Positions 35,640 to 46,500 of a stretch of DNA of 64,000 nucleotides are shown here, piece after piece. The stretch spans positions 511,911-575,910 of the forward strand of contig CACRSC010000012.1 of NCBI GenBank assembly GCA_902651635.1, in the 5' to 3' direction. The notes beneath the pieces were generated by a model that was not told the DNA's origin, did no database searches, and saw only the letters and a program-made list of their open reading frames with translations. Numbering within the stretch: position 1 is the stretch's first letter; each line of letters begins with the position of its first letter. This DNA comes from Mastigamoeba balamuthi (taxonomy: Eukaryota > Evosea > Mastigamoebida > Mastigamoebidae). The translations under genes were made by a program, and so were the position numbers.

Positions 35640-38600
35640 GTGGATTTCTTCTTCCGAGTGACTTTCTTTGAACGACTGGATGTTACAGCGGGGACACTGC
35701 TTTTCCTCGCCACAACCGTCTCGACGGCGGCGTCGGCGAGGCCCAGAGACGAGGTCAAGGCCCTGTGCGACATCTACGCGGGCACAAACATCGGGAGCTC
35801 CGCTGGACGGTGGCGGAACCCCTGCAAGTGGGAATTCCCCTGCGCCTATCAGCTTCAAGGGGTCGTGTGCTCGAACGACACCGTCATGAGCCTGTGCGTG
35901 CCACACGCATTTTGCAACTGAAGCTCATGGAGGTCGCCGATACAGAGATATCGAAACTATGGGACTCAGAGGGACCATTCCCCCATCGATTGGCAACTTA
36001 CCAAACCTCATCAATCTGTTGAGTATAATCGTCGGACCACCTCGAAGCGCATAACTCTGACACAGTGCCCCAGTGATATGCACGGAAACTTCCTGACTGG
36101 CACCATTCCTCTCGAAATTGGCGATATCAGCGAGCTGACCAACCTGTACAGGAGCCTCACAACCTAATGTCTCATACTCTGCACAGAAATCTCCACCACA
36201 ATTCCCTGAGCGGGACCATTCCAAAAACAATCGCAAGTCTCACGGAACTTCAATTTCTGTACCACCCGCCGTCCTGTCACTCGACATATCACTCAACATT
36301 TCTGAACAGGAGCCTTCAAAACAACGAACTGAGTGGCGATGTTCCCTCTGTAATGGGAAATCTGAGCAATCTACTATATCTGTGCATAGCAATTACTATA
36401 TTTCTACTGACACTGTTTAGTGATCTATCTTTCAATGACCTTCTGGGAACAATTCCATCGTCGTTCGGTAATCTATCACAACTCAAACAACTGTATGCCT
36501 CTATACTATTCCAACAACTGCATATAACCAAAGCAATTCAGCAATCTACACAGCAATAAACTCCACGGATCAATTCCATCATCCATCGAAAATTTGAAAT
36601 TGCTAGTGCTGTTGTACGTCATACAATAACTTGAGGGTACAGGACTTAGGATTGTGCTATTTCAGGGATGTATCCTCGAACAATCTGAGCGGCTCGATTC
36701 CAACATCAATTGGCGATTTCACAATGCTGCGCAATCTGTATGTCTTAGTAATAACTTATTGTATCTCACCTCACGTAGTGCATTGGCGGACAATCCCCTG
36801 ACAGGGCCTATTCCCCAAGGACTTTGTCACACACAAATAGAGTTTCCACATGGGAGCATATGTAGAGGAACAAACCTCTGCTCCTCCAACTGCAGTTCTC
36901 CTCTTTTCGATGACTGCTCCAGATGTTGTACAACGGAATTACCTGATATGGCTATTGGATGGGGATCATGCTATTCGGGAAGCATCGGGAACGGAAACTG
37001 CTCTCTCCAATGCGCCAAAGGGTATACTGCCAGTTCCGGAACATGTTCCAACAGCTCATGGATCAAAACCCCCCAATGCACAGCTGAACCCTGCATCCTC
37101 GATCTGCCAAGTATGGCACTGAGTTGGGGAACGTGCTCAGGTGCTGTTCAGAGTGGAGAGAACTGCTCGTTGTTGTGTCAACCAAGGTACTTCCCCACTT
37201 CCGGAAGATGTTGGGCTGGATCGTGGAAGACAGGCCAACCAGCATGCACAGGCAATCCTTGCCATCTTTCTCTGCCCGCCACAGCATCAGAATGGGGGAC
37301 TTGTGCCAGCAGTGTTGCAAGTGGCACAAATTGCTCTCTTGGCTGCAGGCCAGGCCTCTTTTCTGACACTGGATACTGCGATGCGGGGATGTGGGCAAAA
37401 CCTCCAGCATGCTTGCCAAATCCCTGTGAAATGACCATGCCAAATCACGCAACTGGTTGGGGATCGTGCTCTCCTCAAATTCCAAGCGGGGAAAATTGCA
37501 CTGTTAGTTGCATTTCTGGCTATCATCCTGCCGTTGGAGTATGCCAATTTGGTTCGTGGACACCGAGCACACCATTTTGCACACCAGATTCGTGCGAAGT
37601 ACAGCTTCCATTAACGGCTGTGGGATGGGGCACGTGCTCCAGAACTGTTCCCAGTGGGTCTAATTGCACACTCACTTGCATCACTGGGCACTCGCCAATT
37701 CCTGGGGCATGCAACACCGGCTCGTGGATTGAATCACCTCCTACATGCTCACCAAACAACTGCCCTCTTTCTCTGCCGATCGCTGCTGTGGGCTGGGGTT
37801 CATGCTCGGATCACACCACCAGTGGAACGAACTGCTCTCTGCTCTGCTCGAATGGACACACCTCAATACCTGGGCTGTGTATAAATGGCTCGTGGTACGC
37901 CAAGTCCCCCTCATGCGCACCGAATCCATGCGTTGTTGCGGTCCTACCCCCAGCTGCTGCAGACTGGGGCACGTGCTCTGGACGTGTGGCCAGTGGATCC
38001 AATTGTTCCCTCGAGTGTGCTGCTGGGCACATTGCTGTCAGTGGTTTCTGCATTGCCGGTTCCTGGGTGAGCTCTCCTCAGTGTTCTGCGCAATCCTGCG
38101 CACTTTCCATCCCTCCGACAGCTGTGGGATGGGGTACGTGCTCGAGGGACATGAGCAGCGGGTCCAACTGCTCGTTGGAGTGCCCCGTGGGTCACACGGC
38201 ATCTGAAGGGATGTGCCATGCTGGGACGTGGGAGAGAGCTCCAGAATGCAGTCCGAATCCATGCTCGACATCTCTTCCCCTCTTGGCGTCTGGGTGGGGA
38301 TCATGTGCACCCATCACCGAGAGTGGAACGAACTGTTCTTTCACCTGCTCGCCCGGCCACTCTCCCACGTCCGCCTACTGCGATGCTGGATCCTGGGGAG
38401 CGCATCCCCCGGCGTGTGAGCCCAACCCCTGCATGTTGCTGTCCTTGCCGACGACGTCTTCTGGGTGGGGAACCTGTGCTGCAGCAGTCGCCAGTGGCTC
38501 CAACTGCTCCCTCGAGTGCTCCCCTGGACACGCCCCTGTGGCGGGCTCGTGTTCATTTGGGAGTTGGTCACAACTGCCGGCATGTGAGCCCCGTCCGTGC

Positions 38601-38852
38601 AGTCTTGTCGCTCTTCCGGAGAGTGCCGTTGGCTGGGGTTCGTGCGGCCAGGCAGTCCCCGATCAGGCCACCTGCTCGGTCGAGTGCGCTCCCGGGTTCA
38701 CTGCGTCCGCGGGCACTTGCGTGCTGGGCTCGTGGTCGAGCATGCCATCCTGCTCTGCGACAGCCGCCGTCACCACCAGCACGTCCGGATCGTCCAGCGC
38801 TGCTCTCGGGGCCTTCTCTATCCTCGCTGCTCTCCTCATTGCCGCGCTGTGA
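35640..38852 (+). CDS. large LRR and CCP-like surface protein with GPI-type tail
   Basis: Signal peptide (LLFLATTVSTAASARP), then a plant-type LRR cap (WRNPCKWEFPC ... GVVC). Eight LRRs of the LxGxIPxxIGxLxxLxxL type follow, for example LRGTIPPSIGNLPNLINL, LTGTIPLEIGDISELTNL and LSGSIPTSIGDFTMLRNL. From the second on, each LRR is one 72-nt exon, and all those introns fall in phase 2 after CT of the last Leu codon. The intron before LRR 1 (35896-35947) fits only as GC-AG. The final exon (~36780-38852) holds 11 tandem ~60-residue modules with six cysteines: PC..LP..A.GWG[TS]C......SG.NCSL.C..GH......C..GSW...P.C, related in spacing to sushi/CCP domains. It ends in Ser/Thr then a hydrophobic tail (AALGAFSILAALLIAAL). 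A heavily N-glycosylated (repeated NCS) adhesion or recognition protein is likely. Confidence 0.85.
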
Positions 38853-39151
38853 GCTGAGCTGCTGTTCTGCAGCGCAGAAATTCCAACACAGGACAGTTCC
38901 GGACACCCAGCCTGTGATCGTTTCGGAGAGCAAATGGCACCAGTGTTTGCCCTCGGCCCCCGCGTGCGTGAATCGGCTTGGTATCGCAGCCATTTCTCTC
39001 GCGATCCATCGTATTTTCCGGATCGCTTTTTTGCCACACGCCACACGCGCTCCGCTCATCGGCAGATTTCGCCAATGCAATTCACGCCGTCTTTCCGACC
39101 CATCGCAAACCGAAAAACCCGCGCGCGAGACCCGGAGCGAAACCGAGCAGG
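38853..39151. other. short intergenic region
   Basis: 299 bp between the LRR/CCP stop and the ATG at 39152. A minus and two plus frames are open but lack protein features. It probably contains the promoter of the duplicated gene. Confidence 0.35.
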
Positions 39152-41126
39152 ATGGACGCCACGATGGACGAGCCCGCAGCCGCGTCGCACAAGCGCGACC
39201 ACTCGCCCCCTCCCGCCGCGCCGCTCTCGTCCTCGGACGACGCCGCCTCCGCCGCCGACCCCTCGCCCGCCCGCCAGCAGCGCCGCGCGGGCCGCAGGCG
39301 CAAGCGGAGGAACCAGCGCCGCCGCCCGCGCTCCTCCGACGCCCCCGCGTCCAGGCCGTCCGAGGACCCCATCAGCACGCCGCCGCCCGCGGCGCCCCAG
39401 GCCGCAGCGCCGGGCGGCGGGGGGGACGCGGCGGTCGCGGCGGCGCGCGCGGCGGGCGACGCCGAGGCGCTGCGGGTCGCGGAGCGCGACGCGCGCGAGC
39501 GCGACAGGTGCGCTACGTCACGATGACGTCGCATCGATCGCGGGTGGGGATTAATTGGGGGATCGCGCGCGCGCGCAGGCGGAGGGGGGAGATTATGCGG
39601 GAGCAGAGGTCGCTCGTCAAGGCCAACAACGTAAGGCCGGACGGGTCGGGGGTGCCGCCGGACCTGCGCCCGCACGCGCCGAGGGTCGTGACGCAGGAGT
39701 GGATGGCGCAGCCGCGCAACTGGGCCGCGAGCGCCAGCTCGGCGGACGGGGCCGGGGGCAGCCCCGCCGTGCCGTCGTCGCTGGTCGTCGACGAGCGCGG
39801 GAGCAACGCGCTGCTCTTCTCGTTCGGGTCGGCGCCCGCGCTGAGCCCCTTCGTGCGCCGCCCTCCTGACAGGGCCTCTCCTCTGCGCTCGCAGCATCTG
39901 CCCGCCGACGAGCGCGGGAGCAACGCGCCGCTCTTCTCGTTCGGGTCGGCGCCCGCGTTGAGCCCCTTCGTGCGCCGCCCTCCTGACAGAGCCCAGCCTC
40001 TGCCCGCCGCCGAGGTCGCGAGCTCCGAGGCGCGCCGCCGCGCGGGCCGCAGGCGCAAGCGGAGGAACCAGCGCCGCCGCCCGCGCTCCTCCGACGCCCC
40101 CGCGTCCAGGCCGTCCGAGGACCCCATCAGCACGCCGCCGCCCGCGGCGCCCCAGGCCGCAGCGCCGGGCGGCGGGGGGGACGCGGCGGTCGCGGCGGCG
40201 CGCGCGGCGGGCGACGCCGAGGCGCTGCGGGTCGCGGAGCGCGACGCGCGCGAGCGCGACAGGTGCGCTACGTCACGATGACGTCGCATCGATCGCGGGT
40301 GGGGATTAATTGGGGGATCGCGCGCGCGCGCAGGCGGAGGGGGGAGATTATGCGGGAGCAGAGGTCGCTCGTCAAGGCCAACAACGTAAGGCCGGACGGG
40401 TCGGGGGTGCCGCCGGACCTGCGCCCGCACGCGCCGAGGGTCGTGACGCAGGAGTGGATGGCGCAGCCGCGCAACTGGGCCGCGAGCGCCAGCTCGGCGG
40501 ACGGGGCCGGGGGCAGCCCCGCCGTGCCGTCGTCGCTGGTCGTCGACGAGCGCGGGAGCAACGCGCTGCTCTTCTCGTTCGGGTCGGCGCCCGCGCTGAG
40601 CCCCTTCGTGCGCCGCCCTCCTGACAGGGCCTCTCCTCTGCGCTCGCAGCATCTGCCCGCCGACGAGCGCGGGAGCAACGCGCCGCTCTTCTCGTTCGGG
40701 TCGGCGCCCGCGTTGAGCCCCTTCGTGCGCCGCCCTCCTGACAGAGCCCAGCCTCTGCCCGCCGCCGAGGTCGCGAGCTCCGAGGCGCGTGGCCACGATG
40801 CCGCCCAAACCAATTGTGCGCGGACCACCAGCGTTGGGCCCTGAGTCTCACGGTCTCACGCGGGTCCCTGCTCGCCAGCAGCAACAGTAGCGAGGGAAGA
40901 GGAGGCCAGGACGGGCAGCAGCAGGGAGATGGCGAGGTTGCTCGCCTCGCGCGTGTTCAGGGGGCAGCGCGGGCGCGACCTGCTCGCGAAGCTCGTGGAG
41001 CACATCGAGTCGGAGGACGGGTTCAACAGAGACGCCATGGCGACAGACGCGGACGACAACGTGCCCGGCGGAATACCCGACGGCTGCTTCCGCATTGCAG
41101 AGCTCCTGTCCGGCCATTCGCGATAG
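39152..41126 (+). CDS. repeat-containing basic protein with internal 755-bp duplication, unknown
   Basis: Four exons fit one frame: 39152-39507, 39579-40262, 40334-40788 and 40879-41126, giving 580 residues. The protein starts MDATMDEPAAASHKRDHSPP, then a very basic run (RRAGRRRKRRNQRRRPRSS) typical of a nuclear signal. A 228-residue unit is present twice, because a 755-bp segment containing one 71-nt intron was duplicated in tandem (755-71=684=3x228). Each unit ends with two 39-residue subrepeats (DERGSNALLFSFGSAPALSP ... FVRRPPDRASPL and variant). The C-terminal exon (LLASRVFRGQRGRDLLAKLV, then acidic) is outside the duplication. I do not recognise the family. An alternative without the last intron would stop at 40844. 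Confidence 0.65.
39281..40789 (+). repeat. two tandem 755-bp direct repeats
   Basis: Copy 1 is 39281-40035 and copy 2 is 40036-40789. I found no difference over the parts compared, and the translations agree completely. Copy 2 stops matching at 40790, next to the 5' splice site of the third intron. Identity suggests a very recent event. Confidence 0.92.
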
Positions 41127-41366
41127 TAGCGCCACAGCGCCACGGCCTCTGCCAGCTGCCCGGCAGGCCGGGTCTCGGGGGAGAGCTCGACGCGACGCTT
41201 TTGATGCGTGAGAGCTGTATACATACAGGTTTCACCCATACTCGCAGGTGCTTTTTGTCACCCACAGCCACTACTGCTTGCTCCGGTTGGGGAAACCCCG
41301 GCGCTCCGCCGCATCTCGCGCGTGTGCGTGTGCATGCAACTGATCACCTGCTATTATTGCTGTTTG
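41127..41366. other. short intergenic region between convergent genes
   Basis: 240 bp between the 3' ends of the duplicated gene (plus) and the ankyrin gene (minus). No gene or structural signal was seen. Confidence 0.35.
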
Positions 41367-43262
41367 CTATTCGGTGACGCGGACCTCGCCGCTGATGATC
41401 TTCTCCATTTTCTCGTAGATGGGCCTGGGGACCTTCTGCTTGATGTTCTCGCGCCACTTGAACGGCACCTCGGACTTGGCGTCGCGGAGCATCTGGAACC
41501 CCACCAGGTTCTCCTTGAGCATCGCCGCGACGGCCGCGGTGACGCCCTCGGCCGTCTTGCACTCGACCGAGGCACCCGCCGCCAGCAGCGCCCTGACGAT
41601 ATCGTTGTGGCCCCTGTCGCTGGCGATGATCAGCGGGGTGCTGCCCGTCTTGCTGGGCTTGTCGACCGTCGCCTTGGCCGCGAGCAGCGCGTCGACGACG
41701 GCCCTGTGGCCCCTCTGGCTCGCGATGAACAGCGGCGTCGCGCCGTCGCTGGCCGCCGCGTCGACGCCGGCGCCCGCCGCGAGCAGCGCCCGCACGACGT
41801 CGGCGTGGCCGCCCTCGCAGGCGATGTACAGCGGCGTGACCTTGTCGGCCGTCGCGGGCCTGTCGACGAGCGCGTGCGCCGCCAGCAGCGCGTCGACGAC
41901 CTTGCGGTGCCCCGCCTTGCTGGCCCTGAACAGCGGCGTCTCGCCGCTGGTGCTCGTGCTGTCGACCTCGGCGCCCGCGGCGATGAGCGCGGCGACGATG
42001 TCGGCGTGGCCGCCGTCGCTCGCCAGGTGCAGCGCCGTGAACCTGTCCTCCATCTGCTTGCCGACCGAGGCGCCGCCCCTGAGCAGCAGCTCGACGATCC
42101 GCGCGTGCCCGCTCTTGCTGGCGACGATCAGCGGCGTCACGCCGTTCTTGGCCAGCCCCTTGTCCGCGTTGGCCCCCGCGGCCATCAGCGCCTCGACGAT
42201 GGCCTCGTGCCCCTTGTTGCTCGCCAGGAACAGCGCCGTCGCGCCGTTGGACATGGCCGAGTCCTTCCCGGGCGCCCCCGGGGCCCCGAGCATCGCCCGC
42301 GCGGCCTCTGCGTGGCCGTTCTCGGCCGCCGCGTGCAGCGGGGTCGTCGCCGCGGGGCCCTGGCCGCGCGCCCAGTCCGCGCCGGCCTGGACGAGCGCGG
42401 CGACGACGTCGGCGTGGCCCTCGTCGGCCGCGAGGTAGAGCGCGGTGAAGCCGTCGCTGGTGGCCTCCTCGAGCTTGGCGCCGCGCTCGGCCAGCACGCG
42501 GACGACGTCGGCGTGGCCGTTGGACGCGGCCATCGCCAGCGGCGTCGTCTTGTCCTCGTCGCCCGCCCGCAGGCACGGGTCGGCCCCGTGCTTGAGCAGC
42601 TCCTCCACGGCCTCCCTGCGCCCCTTCTCGCAGGCCAGCACCAGCGCCGTCAGCTTGTCCTCCCCCATGCGCGCGTCCGTGCGGGCGCCGGCTGGCGGTC
42701 CGGGCGGGTCAGTCAGGACGTTCGACTCCCGGCGCAGGCGTTATTTTTGCGGGATCCCCGCCCACGCACCGTCGCACAGGGCAGCGACGATCGCCGCGTG
42801 GCCGTCCTGGGCCGCGACCATCAGCGGCGTGGCCCCGTCCTCCCTCGCGAAGTTGGCGTCGGCCCCGGCGCCGAGCAGCGCGCGCACGACCTCGGCGTGC
42901 CCCTTGGCGCTGGCGACGAACAGCGCCGTGACGGGCGCGTCGCCCGTGGACTTGGCGTCGGGCCCGAACTCGGGCCTGTCCGCCAGTATGGCCCTGACGG
43001 CCTCCGCGTCCCCCTTGACGGCCGCCGCCAGCAGCTCCTCGGGCCTGTGCGCCGCCCTGGGCGCCTCGGCCTGCTGCTGCGGCTGCGGCTGTGGTGGCTC
43101 GGGCTGCGGCTGCGGGGGCTCGGGTGCGGGATCCGCTGCCGGCGGCTGCGCGGGGGCAGAGGCCGAGACCGCCGGGTGCTCGGGGGCGCACGCCACGGGG
43201 GGCGAGGCCTCGGCGGCCTCGCTCTTGCGGCTCTTGCCGCGCTTGGAGAGGCACTGGCCCAT
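41367..43262 (-). CDS. N-myristoylated ankyrin-repeat protein
   Basis: Two exons joined by a GTGCGT intron (~42702-42755) give about 610 residues. The ATG at 43262 begins MGQCLSKRGKSRKS: Gly2, Cys4 and a basic patch, a classic dual N-myristoylation and S-palmitoylation signal. An upstream in-frame ATG (43283) would bury it. After a Pro/Gln-rich linker, about 15 ankyrin repeats run in register, each with TPL.IAS..GH.DIV.ALLAAGA, for example STPLIIASDRGHNDIVRALL and ATPLFIASQRGHRAVVDALL. Consecutive repeats are very similar, pointing to internal duplications. The tail (KWRENIKQKVPRPIYEKMEK) is basic and amphipathic. It probably acts as a membrane-tethered scaffold; the partner is unknown. Confidence 0.85.
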
Positions 43263-43470
43263 TGCTTCGCGCTCCTCTCCCACACGTGCGCAACCGACGC
43301 GTAAACCTAACTCGTTTAGCGATCAAGATTCTCCTCTCCTATCCCTGAAATATCTAGTGCTTCCTTTTATGGCAACCCGTCCTCTGGGCGCGGCCCGGCT
43401 GGTGGCAGAGCAGATCGTGTCTATTTTTCGACGCCCTGGAACTGAATTCGAGCCTGTAATATCAGGGGAC

Positions 43471-43480
43471 GAATATCTCT
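43471..43480 (+). promoter_or_regulatory. GAATATCTCT box (inverse of GAGATATTC)
   Basis: Lies 27-36 bp before the ATG at 43507 and is the reverse complement of the GAGATATTC motif seen before other genes. Confidence 0.4.
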
Positions 43481-43506
43481 ACCCTCCGGAGGGGCTTGAT
43501 CTATAA

Positions 43507-46500
43507 ATGGACTCGGTGCTGGAGGAGCGTGCGTTCGGCCTGACGCCAGCGGGCCTCGCGCGCCAGGTCCGCCACGCGGCCTCGTGCGGCAACCCCGCCG
43601 CCGTCGTCGAGGTCCTCGGCGAGCCCCGCGCGGGCGACGCCACGTGGGCGCTGCGCCACGTCATCCTGGCTGCGTTCCCGCCGGCCCCGGACGCGCCGCC
43701 GAGCCCGCTGTGCCGCGAGGCCGTCTCTGTGCTGCTGCGGGACCGCGGGGCTGACGCCGTGAAGCTGTTCGTGCGGTGGTCGTCGCCCAGCCCGTGCAAC
43801 TCGCCCACCTACTTTGCCTGCTCCAAGAAGTGCGACGGGCTCACGCACCGCACGCACGCGACCGTCCCGCAATCCTCGGGGAGGGGTCCACTACGCCCGG
43901 GTGGGGGGCCGGACAGCAGTTGCGCGGAATGGCCGGTCGGCCGGTGGGGGGTTTGCGCAATGCAGAAATGCAATAGATCCTGCGGGGCACAGACAAAATG
44001 CACAAGACAGGAATGCACAGGAAGCAAGCAGTATGGCTAATTTGAATTCAATACCGGCCAGCGAAAGTCTCTCTCGCAACTCAACTCTTTTTATTCCGTC
44101 TGCTCCTCCGCACTCTCCCACTGCGCAGCCAGGGCACCGTCGACGACGAGATCACCGGCGCGTACGCGTCGGCCATCGCCGAGGCCGACGCCGCGTGGCT
44201 GTGCGCCGAGCTGGCCACGTGGGCCGCCCAGCGCGACCCCACCCCCAACAGAGCCCCCGACTACGCTGCCGTCGCGGCCCTCGCCATCCTCCGCCACGCC
44301 ACGACCAGGCCCGCCGTCTCCAAGGCCTGCGTCGACGCGCTCGTCCACAGGTGCGAGCTGCGGCTGCGCGACGTCGCCGTGCCGCCGACGGGCGCGTGGT
44401 GGACCACGTCGTTCGAGCTGCGCGGCGGCGTGTTCCTCGCGGCCCACAGCGGGCACTCGGCTGTGCTCCGCGACCTCGTCGCCGCCGCGGGGTCGCACGA
44501 CGTCAACGCCGCGGTCGACGGCTCGCGGACGGCGCTCGAGGTCGCCGTCGTGACGGCGAGGAACCTCGAGGCGGCCACCGCGCTCGTGGCGGCGGGCGCC
44601 CGCGCTGACCTGGCCTCGTCGCCCGTCCTGCGGCTCGCCGCCGAGTGTGGGGCGCTCACGCAGGTCGAGGGAATGACGCAGGTCCTGTTCCGGACGCACG
44701 ACTCGGTCGCCGAGCAGGACCTCATCGTCCGGCGCGCGTGCGAGTCGCTGGACACGGCGGTGGCGCGGGCAGTCATCGTGGCGCAGCTCGCCAAGTACAG
44801 CCGGGCGACGCTGCCGCTGGCCCACATGGCCGTCGCGTGGAAGCGCGCGCGGGACTCGGGGCACAACGCGGCCCAGCTGGAGGGGGTCGAGCAGTGGGCC
44901 GCGGACCTGCTGCTCTACGCGCTGCGCAGCGGGATCGCCACGCCCGAGGACGGCTCGCTGCAGCGCGCGGTCGAGGCGGGCTGGCTCACCCTGTCACAGT
45001 CGCTGCTGCAGAACACCGCCGTCAAGGTCTCGGACTCGGCCGACGACGGCAAGACGTGCGCGCTGGTCTCCGCGGCGGCGCAGAGGGACGGGCGTCTCCT
45101 GCAGCTGCTGCTCGAGCACACAAAGGACACGGACTGGGCCGCGCTGCGCCAGGCCGCAGTGAGCTGCCTACTGACCCCTCGGGGCGGCCGCGCCGTGTCT
45201 CTGCGCCGCATCGTGCACCACTGCGTGCGCTACAAGGTCGACCTCGAGATGGCCTTCACCAAGACCGACTTCCTCCAGGACCGCGTCCTCCGCAGCCCGC
45301 TGCGCGTCTCCAACCTCCTCATGTTCGGGGTGCGACCGCCTGAGAACGCAGCCACGCCGCCGGCGCCAGAGCGCTCCGACTCGGGCAAGAGGCCGCTGTG
45401 GCAGAAGATAGCTGGCGAGTGGGAGGGCATGTGGGAGAGGTTCCAGGAGGCGGCACGCCTCTGTTCGGACAAGACGCTCGAGGGCAAGATCTCCGCATCG
45501 CTGCTGCTCGGCGACTACGAGAACGCATGGGATATCGTGCGGTCCGCGACCTCCCTGGCGGTGCGCTGGCCGGACGCCGTCCTCGCAGATCCGCAGAGCG
45601 TCGTGGTGCTGTCCAAGTCCGGGTCGCCCCTCGGAGAGCTGCTCGCCGCTCTGCGGCAGCGCTCTGAGCTGCCCAAGCAGTTTGTCGACAGCAGCGCTCT
45701 CGTGATGAGCGCGATCGACACATTGTGTGACAGGAACGATCCGTCGTACGAGTCCGTCGTCGTCGCGCTCGTCTCTGCCGGAGCCCCACTGCCCGTGTCG
45801 ATCTTGCCCCGAGTCGTCTCGCGGCCGGCCATCGTGCAGGCGTTCGTTGTGTCGCTCAAGGGGTCGAAGCTCGAGCCGTCCTCGATCTCCAGTGTCCTGA
45901 AGTGCGCGGCGGTGGGCCTGTGCGCTGAATCGCTGCGCCTCCTGCTGCAATGTTGCATCGCGCCGTCGCCCGACGGCGCCGAGTCGCTGGGCTTCGACAT
46001 CCGCGACGTCCTCAAGGCGGTCCTGGAGCGCCCGGCCGACTCCTCCGAGGCCGGCAACGTTCTCGAGGCTCTCCGTGCGTGGTGCCCCGCACTGTTGACC
46101 CAGAACCCCCTGGTCCTCCACTCGCTGGCAGCGCTGCCGTCGGACACCGCCGCGCTCGCCTTTGTCGGCCCGTGCATCGACGCCGGGGTTAACCCGTCCG
46201 CCACCGACGACCAGGGCAGATCTGCGCTGCACCTGTTCGCCTCCAAGGGCTGGCTGCGAGCGTCGCACAGGCTGATTGCCGCGGGCGCCAGCATGGCGGC
46301 GCAGGACTACGCGGGCGACCTCCCCATCAACTACGTGACGCGCGAGAACAACGAGCCGCTCGTGCTGGCGATGCTCGAGGCGATGGGCCAGCAGTGTGAC
46401 AGGAGCCTGCCGGCGCTCGGGAGGCTGCTTACTGCGTGCTGCCGCAACTCCTTCTGGATGGCCGCAGAGAAGCTCGCCGAGAAGCAAGTCTCGGCGATGG

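Noticed and set aside
35602-35645. tRNA-like or permuted-tRNA-like sequence: T-arm-like hairpin CAGGG-TTCGTTC-CCCTG followed by A-box-like TAGCTCAGTGG
   Set aside because: The T-loop lacks the conserved A58, the acceptor halves pair at only about four or five positions, and no anticodon arm or D-stem partner is found. The A-box also overlaps the start codon of the LRR gene.
38218-40281. 687-codon open frame on plus spanning the end of the LRR/CCP gene and the duplicated gene
   Set aside because: It runs out of frame through the CCP modules, which are clearly coding in another frame, and enters the duplicated gene only by chance.
41208-43304. 698-codon open frame on plus across the ankyrin gene
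   Set aside because: Composition is a shadow of the minus-strand ankyrin repeats, which are in perfect register.
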